From an uncultured Enterovibrio sp. (GTDB lineage: Bacteria > Pseudomonadota > Gammaproteobacteria > Enterobacterales > Vibrionaceae): DNA of 32,861 nt. The notes beneath the pieces are model-generated. The model had not been told where the DNA came from, searched no databases, and saw only the letters and a list, made by a program, of their open reading frames with translations. The stretch covers positions 1-32,861 of the forward strand of contig CAMRBZ010000009.1 of NCBI GenBank assembly GCA_947040595.1. Reading direction: 5' to 3'. The translations under genes and the position numbers were made by a program. Shown piece by piece: positions 17,162-26,270 of this stretch (its first letter is position 1; every line of letters begins with the position of its first letter).

Positions 17162-18565
17162 GCCGACAGAAAGTAAATCGACGGGAGATTTAACCTGAAA
17201 AAGAGCTTGATGCATTCGCATCACTAAGCGTTGAGTATTTATTTTTCGTAAAATAACCAAAATGCTCAAACCATTTTTAGACTCACAAATAAATTCAATC
17301 GGCTGAGCTGAAAGCTGCTGATAAAAAGCATGGCAATGAGCGGCGTTCAAGGTCACCCCCGCACCAACCGCAGCAATCATGCTGTATCCTTCCCTCAACC
17401 TCATTTCAACGGCCATCGCTGCATTTTGTAAATGATGAAGAACGCTGCTCACCATTTCGAGGGTATAAACCAATTGAATTCGCCTTTCCTCTTCACTGAG
17501 ACAAGACGCCAAAGGCTGTAACTGCTTTTGCATCAAAAAGGCATCAATATCTTGATGTGTACTGGCAAAATCGACTTCATTTGAAACACAGAGATCGAGC
17601 AAACACACGGAATCAACCGAGGTCATTATTTTTGCACCGCACTCTCCACTTTCAATACGTTCAATGCGCGTAGAGCCCGCTTCTGGGGCATAACTGCAAC
17701 GCAGATTCAAATCAATGCAGCTTCCTGCGATAGGCTGTAAGGTTCGAGTGTGTAAAACGCTCGCTCCCATGCGAGCAAGCTCTGCCGCTTCATCTATGTG
17801 AAGCCGAGACAATAAAGTGCTTTGTGGTACGATACGCGGATCAGCACTGTAAACACCCGCAACATCACTCCAAATCGTGACACAAGAAACCTGCGCCAAA
17901 GCGCCAATCACGGTTGCAGAATAATCAGAGCCATTACGCCCCAATAGAACCGTTTCACCTTGTGCATTTTGTGCCATAAAGCCTGTGATCACGACACGCT
18001 TTTTGCCACACTTAACTAACTGGTTTTGCAGTAAAGGCAAAGAAGCAAGAAAGTCAACTTCAGGCATAACACTGCGCTGCGCCCTTAAAAATAATCGAGA
18101 ATCACATTGAACAGCCGGCATATTTTCTTGGTTCAATAAAGCACAAAGCAAACGCGTAGACCAAACCTCACCAAAGCCTTGAATCCAAGCACGCAGAGGA
18201 TCATCCAGTAAAGAGCCTGCTGCTTTCTCGATGCCATCAAGATCGTCATACAAGGCGTCTAACAGTGCTTTTTTTTGCGAGAAACCCATCAAATTTTCAA
18301 TTAAATTCGCTTGATACTCACGTAAACTCGAGAGCGTTTCATAAGCTCTAGGGCTTTTTTTTTCAAACAAAGACAAGCATTCAATTAAGGTGTTTGTTGT
18401 TTTTCCCGCCGCAGAAACAATAATAAGATCAGTGACACCCGCGTACTTTTCTAACAAACTCGCCACACGTAGAAAAGCTTCGGGCGACGCCAAACTACTG
18501 CCTCCAAATTTATGTAACTGACGAGAAGGTGGATTAAAAAAACATTCAAGATCAGAGTTTTTCAT
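17144..18565 (-). CDS. metL: Aspartate kinase II (MetL), truncated: homoserine dehydrogenase domain lost
   Basis: 473 residues against about 810 for MetL. The aspartate kinase half is complete: HKFGGSSLA at residues 18-26, VVSAAGKTTN-type loop, G-F-M-A-Q-N...L-G-R-N-G-S-D-Y-S-A-T, the V-A-G-V-Y-S-A-D-P-R motif and a C-terminal ACT-like region. The motif style is MetL, not LysC. The protein ends VDLLSVGY-TPCL: VDLLSVGY is where the dehydrogenase's first Rossmann strand should begin, and the rest comes from a repeat element. It overlaps metB by 4 bp (ATGA), so they are co-translated. The kinase may still work; homoserine dehydrogenase must come from another gene such as thrA. It could alternatively be an inactive remnant. 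Confidence 0.9.
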   Translation of the reverse strand: MKNSDLECFFNPPSRQLHKFGGSSLASPEAFLRVASLLEKYAGVTDLIIVSAAGKTTNTLIECLSLFEKKSPRAYETLSSLREYQANLIENLMGFSQKKALLDALYDDLDGIEKAAGSLLDDPLRAWIQGFGEVWSTRLLCALLNQENMPAVQCDSRLFLRAQRSVMPEVDFLASLPLLQNQLVKCGKKRVVITGFMAQNAQGETVLLGRNGSDYSATVIGALAQVSCVTIWSDVAGVYSADPRIVPQSTLLSRLHIDEAAELARMGASVLHTRTLQPIAGSCIDLNLRCSYAPEAGSTRIERIESGECGAKIMTSVDSVCLLDLCVSNEVDFASTHQDIDAFLMQKQLQPLASCLSEEERRIQLVYTLEMVSSVLHHLQNAAMAVEMRLREGYSMIAAVGAGVTLNAAHCHAFYQQLSAQPIEFICESKNGLSILVILRKINTQRLVMRMHQALFQVKSPVDLLSVGYTPCL

Positions 18566-19728
18566 TGGCGTTTCTCTCTTACTTTATCAAAAGCTTTTTT
18601 TAAATCAGCAATCAAATCTATTTGATCTTCTAATCCCACAGAAAGACGCAAAAGCATGGCACTCAATCCTGCCTCAGCTTGCGCTTCATCCGACATGGCT
18701 CTATGGGTCATTGAAGCGGGATGACAAACAAGACTTTCCACTCCACCCAAAGATTCAGCTAAGGTAAACATCTGAAGTGATGAGAGAAAAAGCTCCAATT
18801 GTGCCTTTTCTCCCTTGAACTCAAAGCTCAACATGGACCCAAAACCCAATTGCTGCTTTTTCGCAATAAAGTGGCCTTTATGCTCGACTAAAGAAGGATG
18901 ATAAATCACACGGACCAAAGACTCATCTTTTAAATAACAAAGGACTGCCAATGTGTTTTTTTCGTGCTGGCGCATCCTTACGCTTAATGTCTTTAATCCA
19001 CGCAGAATCATATAACTATCAAATGCTGATCCCGTCGCACCAATGCAATTTCCCCACCATTTGAATTTTTCTTGTAAGGCAGGATCTTTGGCAATCAGTA
19101 CTCCCCCTAGCGTGTCAGAATGCCCATTAATGAACTTGGTCAAAGAATGCACCACCAAATCAGCCCCCAAGCTTAAAGGCTGCTGAAAGACAGGAGACAA
19201 AAAAGTATTGTCCACCCCAACCAAAGCCGAAACGGCATGTGCTTTTTTCGCAATTTCAGCAATATCAACCACACGAAGTAAGGGATTCGAAGGAGATTCA
19301 ATCCAAATGAGTTTTGGTTTTTGTTGAAGGACGGCCTCTAATGCTTTGTCGTCAGACTGATCAATAAAGCAGAGCTTAAAAGCCCCTTTTTTTGCATAAG
19401 ACTCAAAAAGACGATAAGTTCCGCCATAACAATCGACAGAGGCAACAAGCAAGTCTTCGGGTGACAATAAAGTTAAAACCAAATTGATGGCTGACATACC
19501 ACAGTTTGTCACCGTCGCACCGGCCCCTTTTTCTAAAGCGGCAAGCGCATCTTCAAGCAGGGCACGGGTTGGCTGTCCACCGCGCGCATAATCATAGGTG
19601 GGCAATTCACCCAAATGAGGAAACTGATAATTCGTTGATAAATAAATGGGCGGAACCACCGCATTATACTGTTTATCTGTTGCAATCCCCGCGCGTATCG
19701 CTATCGTGGCTGACTTCTTGTCATTCAT
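18562..19728 (-). CDS. metB: Cystathionine gamma-synthase
   Basis: 388 residues. A PLP enzyme that replaces the acyl group of O-succinylhomoserine with cysteine to form cystathionine, the first step of transsulfuration. The PLP lysine is K198 in HSLTKFINGHSD, the same position as in E. coli MetB. The C-terminal S-L-G-G-V-E-S-L and R-L-S-V-G-L-E signature is present, as is the N-terminal Y-x-R-x-x-x-P-T-R loop. Preceded by AGGGAAAG. First gene of metBL, divergent from metJ, and it reads from the shared operator of four met boxes. Confidence 0.96.
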   Translation of the reverse strand: MNDKKSATIAIRAGIATDKQYNAVVPPIYLSTNYQFPHLGELPTYDYARGGQPTRALLEDALAALEKGAGATVTNCGMSAINLVLTLLSPEDLLVASVDCYGGTYRLFESYAKKGAFKLCFIDQSDDKALEAVLQQKPKLIWIESPSNPLLRVVDIAEIAKKAHAVSALVGVDNTFLSPVFQQPLSLGADLVVHSLTKFINGHSDTLGGVLIAKDPALQEKFKWWGNCIGATGSAFDSYMILRGLKTLSVRMRQHEKNTLAVLCYLKDESLVRVIYHPSLVEHKGHFIAKKQQLGFGSMLSFEFKGEKAQLELFLSSLQMFTLAESLGGVESLVCHPASMTHRAMSDEAQAEAGLSAMLLRLSVGLEDQIDLIADLKKAFDKVREKRQ

Positions 19729-19757
19729 TTCGCTTTCCCTGTCGAATAAAATTATAT

Positions 19758-19794
19758 CTCGATAGAATATACTGAAGATGACCAGTCAATCAAG
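19758..19794 (-). promoter_or_regulatory. Probable metBL promoter
   Basis: On the minus strand TTGATT is followed after 18 bases by TATTCT. A perfect TATAAT lies a little further downstream (about 19753-19758), without a good -35 at 17 bp. The met boxes directly adjoin the upstream edge, so MetJ bound there would occlude polymerase. Confidence 0.4.
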
Positions 19795-19826
19795 AGACGT
19801 CAACACATCTAGACGTCTGAAGTCCT
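19795..19826. promoter_or_regulatory. MetJ operator: four tandem met boxes
   Basis: Four contiguous 8-bp units read AGACGTCA, ACACATCT, AGACGTCT and GAAGTCCT. The MetJ consensus is AGACGTCT; the third unit is perfect, the first has one mismatch, and the second and fourth are weaker. Tandem arrays like this bind MetJ dimers cooperatively with S-adenosylmethionine. The array sits between metB and metJ, so it can control both. Confidence 0.92.
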
Positions 19827-19933
19827 TTGCATCGGGCCTTAAATATCGTTAAAATTTGGATTAATTCAATCTAGGTAGATTGCTTTTACCTTTGAAAGCG
19901 ATTTAAAAACAAACACTGCTGAGAAGGTGAACA

Positions 19934-20251
19934 ATGGCAGACTGGAATGGCGAATACATAAATCCTTACGCCGAACATGGAAAAAAGAAAAAACAAGTTA
20001 AAAAAATAACGGTTTCCATCCCACTGAAAGTCTTAAAAATACTGACAGATGAGCGCACCCGTCGCCAAGTCAACAATCTACGGCATGCAACAAACAGCGA
20101 ACTCCTTTGTGAGGCATTTTTACACGCCTACACAGGCCAACCTCTTCCTATGGATGATGATATTCAAAAAGACAAAACAGACACTGTCCCTGAAGAAGTG
20201 AAACGTATGATGAAAGAGCTTGGGCTTGAATTCAATGAAGAAGATCATTGA
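19934..20251 (+). CDS. metJ: Methionine repressor MetJ
   Basis: 105 residues, a ribbon-helix-helix repressor using S-adenosylmethionine as corepressor. The DNA-reading strand [20 protein letters not shown] is at about residues 23-42, followed by [23 protein letters not shown], which is nearly identical to the enterobacterial protein. GAAGGTGAACA precedes the ATG. It is divergent from metB across the met boxes and is thus autoregulated. The acidic C-terminal tail is slightly variable, as usual. Confidence 0.98.
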   Translation: MADWNGEYINPYAEHGKKKKQVKKITVSIPLKVLKILTDERTRRQVNNLRHATNSELLCEAFLHAYTGQPLPMDDDIQKDKTDTVPEEVKRMMKELGLEFNEEDH

Positions 20252-20292
20252 AAACAATGTACATATATAAAGAATGAAATTTCTTTAAAACA

Positions 20293-20322
20293 ACAGTGAA
20301 ATACAGCTTGTTATTTCACTGT
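20293..20322. terminator. Perfect hairpin between metJ and rlmF
   Basis: ACAGTGAAATA pairs with TATTTCACTGT, an 11-bp perfect stem with an eight-base loop. On the minus strand TGTTTTAAAG follows, so it can end transcription coming from rlmF. On plus there is no T run after it, so it is a weaker terminator for metJ. Confidence 0.6.
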
Positions 20323-20328
20323 GCCCGA

Positions 20329-20446
20329 AATATTTGAAGGTGCAGGTCGACCGCAAGAAGGAAAAGCCTTTAAACATAAATAGACTATGTGATTGGGCTG
20401 AACGCGCCTAGCCAACCCCCACGCAGCGTCAAAGGCGACGGGTATA
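20329..20446 (+). repeat. 125-bp repeat family, diverged left half
   Basis: Right half is typical (GTGATTGGGCTGAACGCGC, then AAAGGCGACGGGTATA). The left half is altered (ATATTTGAAGGTGCAGGTCG). It lies between metJ and rlmF. Confidence 0.8.
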
Positions 20447-20476
20447 TTTTACTTATTTCTAAAATAACGAAAATCA

Positions 20477-21487
20477 TTATTTCCATTTTGCAGACCATAA
20501 AGCTCTTTCTGGTTCTTGCAAAAATGTCCATGCCAAGATACGCGTTATTTTCTGACCTTGTATCATTTCGATGGTCCGAATCTCTTGTGCTTTCACCGTG
20601 TTTAATGCCTGATAAACAGCAGAAAGATTTTCTTTTTTTGAAAGTATCGTGGTAAACCACAAGCATTGCCCTGCATATTGCGCACTTTCTTTTATCATGC
20701 GTTTTACAAAAAAAAGTTCACCGCCGGGACAAAAAAGCTCCGCATTTTGCCCACCAAAATTCAACACCGATTTGTCTTGTTTTTTTAAGTTGCTTTGAAA
20801 GTGAACATTGTCCGAACCTTTCTTTCTTGCGTTTTCGGCTAAATTTTTAACTTTTCGTGTGTTTCCTTTTATCGCTTCTTCTAAAGAAACATGAAAAGGA
20901 GGATTGCACATCGTGAAGTCAAAATAGTCATCAGGCTTTATCATGCCGACCAAAATATCATCGGCCTTCTTTTGTAAACGGCATTCAATCCCCCCTTGTA
21001 AATTGGGATTTGCAGCGACAAGTAATTTGGCATTTTTTATCGAAATAGGGTCAATATCCGCCCCAACAAACTGCCACCCATGCACGCGATGCCCCAGTAT
21101 GGGATAAATGCAATTTGCCCCCATACCAATATCTAATCCTTTAACTCTCTTTCCTTTTGGGATTTTCCCATCATTACTTTGAGCTAATACATCCGCTAAA
21201 TAATGCACATAATCAGCGCGCCCGGGGATCGGGGGACAAAGATAACCCTTAGGAATATCCCAAAAAGACACGCAATAAAAATGATGAAGCAAGGCCTTGT
21301 TTAAGAGATTGACAGCCAAAGGATTTGAAAAATCAATGGAAAGGCCCCCAAAGCCCGTCTCTCGCACATGCCCTTCAAGGGCTGGCATGCTTTTAATCAA
21401 TGCCGGAAAATCATAAGGTGCTCGATGAGGATTCAGTGGATGTAATCCTTTTTTTTGTTTCGGCGTTTTGTCGCTTTTTTTAGGCAT
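20477..21487 (-). CDS. rlmF: 23S rRNA m6A1618 methyltransferase RlmF
   Basis: 336 residues. A SAM-dependent enzyme that methylates A1618 of 23S rRNA at N6. The N-terminal R-A-P-Y-D-F-P-A-L is followed by the SAM loop D-I-G-M-G-A-N-C-I-Y-P near residues 119-129, and the catalytic NPPF motif is at 195-198 (F-T-M-C-N-P-P-F). These are the features of the YbiN/RlmF family, and the length is normal. The Shine-Dalgarno sequence before the ATG is poor. Single-gene unit, flanked on both sides by 125-bp repeats. Confidence 0.95.
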   Translation of the reverse strand: MPKKSDKTPKQKKGLHPLNPHRAPYDFPALIKSMPALEGHVRETGFGGLSIDFSNPLAVNLLNKALLHHFYCVSFWDIPKGYLCPPIPGRADYVHYLADVLAQSNDGKIPKGKRVKGLDIGMGANCIYPILGHRVHGWQFVGADIDPISIKNAKLLVAANPNLQGGIECRLQKKADDILVGMIKPDDYFDFTMCNPPFHVSLEEAIKGNTRKVKNLAENARKKGSDNVHFQSNLKKQDKSVLNFGGQNAELFCPGGELFFVKRMIKESAQYAGQCLWFTTILSKKENLSAVYQALNTVKAQEIRTIEMIQGQKITRILAWTFLQEPERALWSAKWK

Positions 21488-21587
21488 TTAAAACTCATTT
21501 AGAAGGTAAATATGAAAATCGAAAGAGAGCACATTTTATACCCATCCCAGTCAATTTTTGATCCTTCTTACAGATAAAAATAATCGA

Positions 21588-21714
21588 TATACCCAAGACA
21601 CTTAAAGATACGCGCCTGCGGCAAACGAATGAAGGCCCTGAGCATAGAGAGACGATGTGATTGGCCTGAGCGAGGGCAGCCAAGACCCACGCAGTTTCAA
21701 AGGCGACGGGTATA
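21588..21714 (+). repeat. 125-bp repeat, complete, with symmetrical flanks
   Basis: Starts TATACCCAAGACACTTAAAG and ends GGCGACGGGTATA. The flanks read ATCGA on the left and TCGACG on the right, so the empty site may have been a palindromic ATCGATATCGA-like sequence with TA duplicated. Confidence 0.88.
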
Positions 21715-21740
21715 TCGACGTTATCGGATAAGGAGGGGGA

Positions 21741-22316
21741 TTACTTTTTCTTTTGAAAATGAAATTGCAGATAAGCGACAAAAAATCCAGCAAGTGCGCC
21801 AAAGAGATGACCATCCCAAGAAACACCTTGGCGAGGTAGCATCCCACTGAGCAAGGTGCCTCCGTATAACACGCCCACTAAAACAGCAATTAAAATGGAG
21901 CGTACTCGTCTTTCAAAATAACCCGCAAAAATTAAAAACGTCATTAAACCAAAGATAAGCCCACTTGCACCAATGTGTAATGCACTGCGCCCAAACAACC
22001 AAAGTAACACGCCACCAAGCAGACTGATGCTGACAGACGTTTTAAAACTGGAGACTCTGGAGCCTGCAAGCAGACACAACAGAATAATCAAGGGGATCGT
22101 ATTTCCGATTAAATGCTGAAAATCGGCATGCAAAAAGGGCATGGTTAAAATACCAAAAGCGCCAGATAAGTCCCTTGGCACTAAACCCCATTGCTCGAGA
22201 GGCAATAGCCTGTCCAAAAGGAAAATACCCCATATCAACACTAAAAAAAGAATGATCCCTTTTAGTTCCTCACGGATTTTATGCTGATAAGAGGTGTTGT
22301 TCTTATTTTTAAACAT
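21741..22316 (-). CDS. Rhomboid-family intramembrane serine protease
   Basis: 191 residues with six hydrophobic segments. The catalytic serine is S118 in HIGASGLIFG, and the catalytic histidine is H170 in WDGHLFGALAG. The upstream H-A-D-F-Q-H-L-I-G-N (residues 63-72) supplies the oxyanion-side His and Asn. All key residues are present, so it should be active in the inner membrane. It is compact and lacks the extra cytoplasmic domain of GlpG. Substrate unknown, no linked partner gene. The ribosome-binding site is weak (GAGAGTG). Confidence 0.92.
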   Translation of the reverse strand: MFKNKNNTSYQHKIREELKGIILFLVLIWGIFLLDRLLPLEQWGLVPRDLSGAFGILTMPFLHADFQHLIGNTIPLIILLCLLAGSRVSSFKTSVSISLLGGVLLWLFGRSALHIGASGLIFGLMTFLIFAGYFERRVRSILIAVLVGVLYGGTLLSGMLPRQGVSWDGHLFGALAGFFVAYLQFHFQKKK

Positions 22317-22496
22317 TTTTTATTCACTCTCTGTTGTTCGCCATTAAAAATTAATCATGCCTATTGGGTGATCATGAGGTCTGCCCAGACCCTGTTGATT
22401 AAGAGAAGGAATCGTCCCGAAATACAAGCTTACAAAGAGAGCCAGCCATTTACACAGTTAAGCTGAAATATAATCCAAACCCCTTGATTTTACATA

Positions 22497-22622
22497 TATA
22501 CCCGTCGCCTTTAAAGCTGCGTAGGGGTTGGCTACGCTCGCTGCGCCCAATCACAGAGCCCAAGATTATCGGGGGCTTCAGTCACTTGCCGCAGGCGCGC
22601 AACGTCAAGTGTCTTGGGTATA
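22497..22622 (-). repeat. 125-bp repeat, complete, reverse orientation
   Basis: On plus it starts TATACCCGTCGCCTTTAAAG and ends GTCAAGTGTCTTGGGTATA. It fills part of the 413-bp gap between the rhomboid gene and the DUF481 gene; the rest of that gap (22317-22496, 22623-22729) shows nothing but a probable promoter-type AT-rich stretch. Confidence 0.88.
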
Positions 22623-22729
22623 GAAGGAGAATAAACTTACGGTTTGATGTTTTTTTATTGAATCTTGGTTAATGCATAATTAAAAATTTTCGATACAATG
22701 TTCTTCTTCTTTTTTCAAAGGACATCCAT

Positions 22730-23473
22730 ATGCGTGGCCTAGGGTTAATTCCGTTTTTGTTTTACCTTCTCGTGCCCACTCTTAGCAAGGCTGAAGAAAA
22801 TTATCGTCCTTGGAAATCAGAAGTAGAATTCGGTTTTCAGCGCCTAACCGGAAATTCAGATTCACTGATATTGAATGCGCGTCTTGGGGTAGATTATACC
22901 GAAGGCCCTTATCGACACATTTCTGAAGGCCGATTTTTATTGATTGAAAAAGACGGCATGGAAGACAAACGAAAAAGCCAATTTGAAAGCCAAGCGAACT
23001 ATAAATACAGCCAAAAATATTATGTCTTGGGTAACGTCAGTTATGCAGAAGACAGATACGGCCCTTATTTTAACGATTTCACGTTAGCGACAGGTCTTGG
23101 CTATCAAGCTATTTGGCGAGAAGATATATCTTTGCTTCTTGAAATAGGGCCGGGTTATCGCTCACAAATTCCAAATCTTGACGAAATAGATAAAAGCGAT
23201 CTGATTTTACCCCACAATGTTCAAGAATTAATTTTCAGAGGGCAAAGTGTCTTTGAGTGGAAAATGAAAGAGGGGCTATTTTTCGAAGGTCGTGTCACGA
23301 TCATCAGTGGGATCAGCAATACCAGCTTTGAATCTCGACTTGCCTTCATCACCAATATCATTGACCCACTGGCGATTAATCTTTCTACTACACAAAAATA
23401 CATAAATGAGATCCCGCCGGGATTAAAAAATCTCGACTCCGTGTACGCCATAACCCTTGTTTACCGCTTCTGA
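22730..23473 (+). CDS. DUF481 (YdiY-like) outer-membrane protein
   Basis: 247 residues. A signal peptide (residues 1-21: hydrophobic GLIPFLFYLLVP, then SKA-E) leads into a series of alternating beta-strands (for example KSEVEFGFQRLTGNSDS, then YHISEGRF-type strands), ending in Y-R-F, the terminal phenylalanine typical of outer-membrane barrels. This is the DUF481 layout: salt-induced outer-membrane proteins of unknown function. AAGGA lies eight bases before the ATG. It is a single-gene unit with a strong terminator shared with rplI. Confidence 0.85.
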   Translation: MRGLGLIPFLFYLLVPTLSKAEENYRPWKSEVEFGFQRLTGNSDSLILNARLGVDYTEGPYRHISEGRFLLIEKDGMEDKRKSQFESQANYKYSQKYYVLGNVSYAEDRYGPYFNDFTLATGLGYQAIWREDISLLLEIGPGYRSQIPNLDEIDKSDLILPHNVQELIFRGQSVFEWKMKEGLFFEGRVTIISGISNTSFESRLAFITNIIDPLAINLSTTQKYINEIPPGLKNLDSVYAITLVYRF

Positions 23474-23564
23474 GCAACATATTCACCCACTTTACTCATG
23501 GCAATGGCAGAATACGTATCTCGCGCCTTTAAGAAAAAAACAGGCTTTTTCCTAAATTTAGAAA

Positions 23565-23596
23565 TAAAAAAACCAGCCATTGGCTGGTTTTTTTAA
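23565..23596. terminator. Bidirectional terminator between the DUF481 gene and rplI
   Basis: AAAAAACCAGCCA pairs with TGGCTGGTTTTTT, so both strands end in a T run. It would stop the convergent DUF481 and rpsF-rplI transcripts. Confidence 0.9.
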
Positions 23597-23612
23597 CGCG
23601 ACTGTTTTTGAA

Positions 23613-24062
23613 TTACTCAGAAACAACGCTGATTTTTACGGTCGAGAACACTTCAGAATGCAATTGAACACTGATGTCATAAAGACCCGTGTTGCGTAAT
23701 ACACCTTCAGGAAGACGTACTTCGCTTTTTTGCATTTTAATGCCCGCAGCGGTAACTGCATCAGCAATATCACGGGTTCCGATAGAACCGAATAATTTGC
23801 CTTCATCGCCTGCTTTAGATGAAAGAATAATCAAATCTAGAGCAGCAATTTTTTCAGCTTTCGCTTTAGCAGCAGAAAGAACGCCAGCAACCTTCGCTTC
23901 TAATTCAGCACGACGTGCTTCAAAATGTTCGATGTTTGCTTTTGTTGCCATAACGGCCTTACTTTGTGGAATAAGGAAGTTACGAGCATAACCTGCTTTA
24001 ACCGTTACCTGATCACCTAGTCCACCCAGGTTAGCGATTTTATCAAGTAAAATAACTTGCAT
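23613..24062 (-). CDS. rplI: 50S ribosomal protein bL9
   Basis: 149 residues, normal length. The N-terminal RNA-binding domain starts [19 protein letters not shown] and [10 protein letters not shown] long connecting helix ([10 protein letters not shown]) and the C-terminal domain with [13 protein letters not shown] follow. It binds 23S rRNA and helps keep reading frame. Last gene of rpsF-priB-rpsR-rplI; GAGGAA precedes the start. The operon terminator lies just downstream. Confidence 0.98.
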   Translation of the reverse strand: MQVILLDKIANLGGLGDQVTVKAGYARNFLIPQSKAVMATKANIEHFEARRAELEAKVAGVLSAAKAKAEKIAALDLIILSSKAGDEGKLFGSIGTRDIADAVTAAGIKMQKSEVRLPEGVLRNTGLYDISVQLHSEVFSTVKISVVSE

Positions 24063-24096
24063 AATCTATTCCTCTATATAACTTGGACAGCGCCGA

Positions 24097-24643
<547 letters not shown>

Positions 24644-24652
24644 CAAATCAAA

Positions 24653-25051
24653 TTACTCCGCTGCTGCTTCGTCGTTTTCAGAATGCATTTCTGAATGATC
24701 GTCACGATCGTCACGACGTGGTGCGCGCTCTTCTTTAGCCTTCATCATGATAGATGGCTCAATGATAGCGACTTTAGTACGCATGATCATGTTACGGATC
24801 ACCGCATCGTTGAAGCGGAATTGGCTTTCCAATTCATCAACAACAGCCTGCCCAGCTTCTACGTTCATAAGAACATAGTGTGCTTTGTGCAGTTTATTGA
24901 TTGGGTATGCCAATTGACGACGGCCCCAATCTTCTAAACGGTGAACTTGACCGCCTGACTCATTAATAGAACCAGTGTAACGCTCGATCATGCCAGCAAC
25001 TTGCTCGCTTTGATCAGGGTGCACCATGAACACAATTTCGTAATGACGCAT
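24653..25051 (-). CDS. rpsF: 30S ribosomal protein bS6
   Basis: 132 residues. [16 protein letters not shown], then [14 protein letters not shown] and F-N-D-A-V-I-R-N-M are the S6 hallmarks. The last 25 residues are the acidic, variable tail that RimK extends with glutamate in enterobacteria; here it is rich in Asp/Glu but interrupted by Arg. First gene of the operon, with AAGGAG upstream and a leader hairpin. Confidence 0.98.
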   Translation of the reverse strand: MRHYEIVFMVHPDQSEQVAGMIERYTGSINESGGQVHRLEDWGRRQLAYPINKLHKAHYVLMNVEAGQAVVDELESQFRFNDAVIRNMIMRTKVAIIEPSIMMKAKEERAPRRDDRDDHSEMHSENDEAAAE

Positions 25052-25076
25052 AGGTTGCTCCTTACGGATTATTCAG

Positions 25077-25109
25077 CTTCCAAGCTGGCTCAGTCATCCA
25101 ACGGAAGCA
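25077..25109 (-). promoter_or_regulatory. rpsF leader hairpin (candidate S6:S18 site)
   Basis: On the minus strand GCTTCC-GTTGG pairs with CCAGC-TT-GGAAGC around a nine-base loop, with a two-base bulge. It ends about 25 bases before the rpsF start. S6:S18 autoregulates this operon in many bacteria by binding a leader stem; I cannot confirm the required CCG bulge here. Confidence 0.4.
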
Positions 25110-25209
25110 AGGAACGAATATAAAAGACTGAGAATTAGGAGGCGGGATAGTACTGAATTATTGCTCGAATAGCAATCACTATTCTAAAAAACAACACGAC
25201 AAAGAAGAA

Positions 25210-25335
25210 GCGCTTAGCGCAATGAGAAAAACGGACCTATGGGGAACCGCTGTAGCGCTGTGCATCGAGAGACTGGGAGATTTAAGCGTTGAAAACGCAG
25301 CCAACAATCCAGCATCTTCAAGAGCAAGGGGTATC
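25210..25335 (+). repeat. Diverged member of the 125-bp repeat family
   Basis: The right end reads GCAGCCAACAATCCAGC, ATCTTCAAGAGC and GGGGTATC, matching the plan of the standard right end (GCCAACACCCACGCAGC, CTTCAAAGGC, GGGTATA). The left half (GCGCTTAGCGCAATGAG) is unrelated. The size is the same, about 126 bp. Confidence 0.45.
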
Positions 25336-25517
25336 ACTCCAAAAGAGCTGAAGATGCGGGTTGTGGGCAAAGACAAAGCCCCTAAGCTGCAATACATTCT
25401 GCAACGAGGCTTTGATCTGATGAGGCTTTTCTGTAGTAATGGTGCTTTTTTGTAATAATGGCGCTTTTCTGCAAGGAGGCGTTGAAATCCCCCCTGCATT
25501 GTCAAAGGAGACGACCG

Positions 25518-26267
25518 CTATAAAAGAGAGGAACCTTTACGCTGGCGCACCGCTTCAAATAAGCACACCGCCGTTGCCACAGACACGTTCAAACTCGATA
25601 CCGTACCCGCCATTGGAATGCGAATAAGTTCATCGCAGGTTTCACGAGTAAGGCGGCGCATGCCTTCACCTTCAGCCCCCATCACAATGGCCAATGGACC
25701 TGTCATTTTACTTTGATAAATATCGTGGGTGGCCTCACCCGCCGTCCCCACACACCAAATACCACGCTCTTGAAGCTGGCGTAATGTGCGCGCTAAATTG
25801 GTCACCCGAACCAAAGGCACCATTTCAGCAGCGCCTGCTGCTACCTTACTGACCGTGGCATTCAACTGAGCCGCTCTGTCTTTTGGCACGATCACAGCGC
25901 ACACACCCGCCGCATCGGCACTGCGCAAACAAGCCCCCAAATTATGAGGATCCGTCACGCCATCTAAAACAAGAAGAAGCGGCATGTCTGTTTTGTCTAA
26001 AATGGCATCGAGATCATTTTCGTTGTACTTAGGACCCGCTTTAACCCGAGCAATCACCCCTTGGTGGGAAGCCCCTTTGGCTTTATTGTCGAGGGTTTTC
26101 CTTTCCATTTCTTGCAAGGTGATCCCAAGATCTTTAAGCTCATTGAGCACAGGCAAAAGACGATCATCTTGACGGCCTTTTAAAACAAAAACTTCAATAA
26201 AGCGTGATGGGTCGAGTTCCAATACCGCTTTGACGGCATGAATGCCGTAAATCATTTCATTGCTCAT
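25518..26267 (-). CDS. rlmB: 23S rRNA Gm2251 2'-O-methyltransferase RlmB
   Basis: 249 residues, SpoU/TrmH-type SAM methyltransferase. The N-terminal substrate-binding domain starts [11 protein letters not shown]. The three SPOUT motifs are present: [14 protein letters not shown] (about 101-114), [11 protein letters not shown] (about 195-205) and [16 protein letters not shown] (about 215-230), forming the knot. It methylates G2251 in the peptidyl-transferase P loop. Three bases after rnr, so co-transcribed and probably coupled. A repeat terminus overlaps its stop codon. Confidence 0.97.
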   Translation of the reverse strand: MSNEMIYGIHAVKAVLELDPSRFIEVFVLKGRQDDRLLPVLNELKDLGITLQEMERKTLDNKAKGASHQGVIARVKAGPKYNENDLDAILDKTDMPLLLVLDGVTDPHNLGACLRSADAAGVCAVIVPKDRAAQLNATVSKVAAGAAEMVPLVRVTNLARTLRQLQERGIWCVGTAGEATHDIYQSKMTGPLAIVMGAEGEGMRRLTRETCDELIRIPMAGTVSSLNVSVATAVCLFEAVRQRKGSSLL

Positions 26268-26270
26268 GAA

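Larger units (their letters stand above)
25052..25517. other. rpsF-rlmB intergenic region
   Basis: 466 bp. It holds the rpsF leader, a probable TATATT -10 near 25118-25123 (minus), a diverged repeat (25210-25335), a hairpin GCATCTTCA/TGAAGATGC at about 25315-25360, and a repeat terminus near 25494-25522 whose GCTATA overlaps the rlmB stop. I see no gene; the open frame at 25222-25455 lies within repeat sequence. Confidence 0.5.

Noticed and set aside
19741-19933. SAM riboswitch at metB or metJ
   Set aside because: No riboswitch-like helices; tandem met boxes explain control, as in other gammaproteobacteria.
25222-25455. 77-codon plus-strand frame
   Set aside because: Lies within diverged repeat sequence and opposes the rpsF leader; composition follows the repeat.
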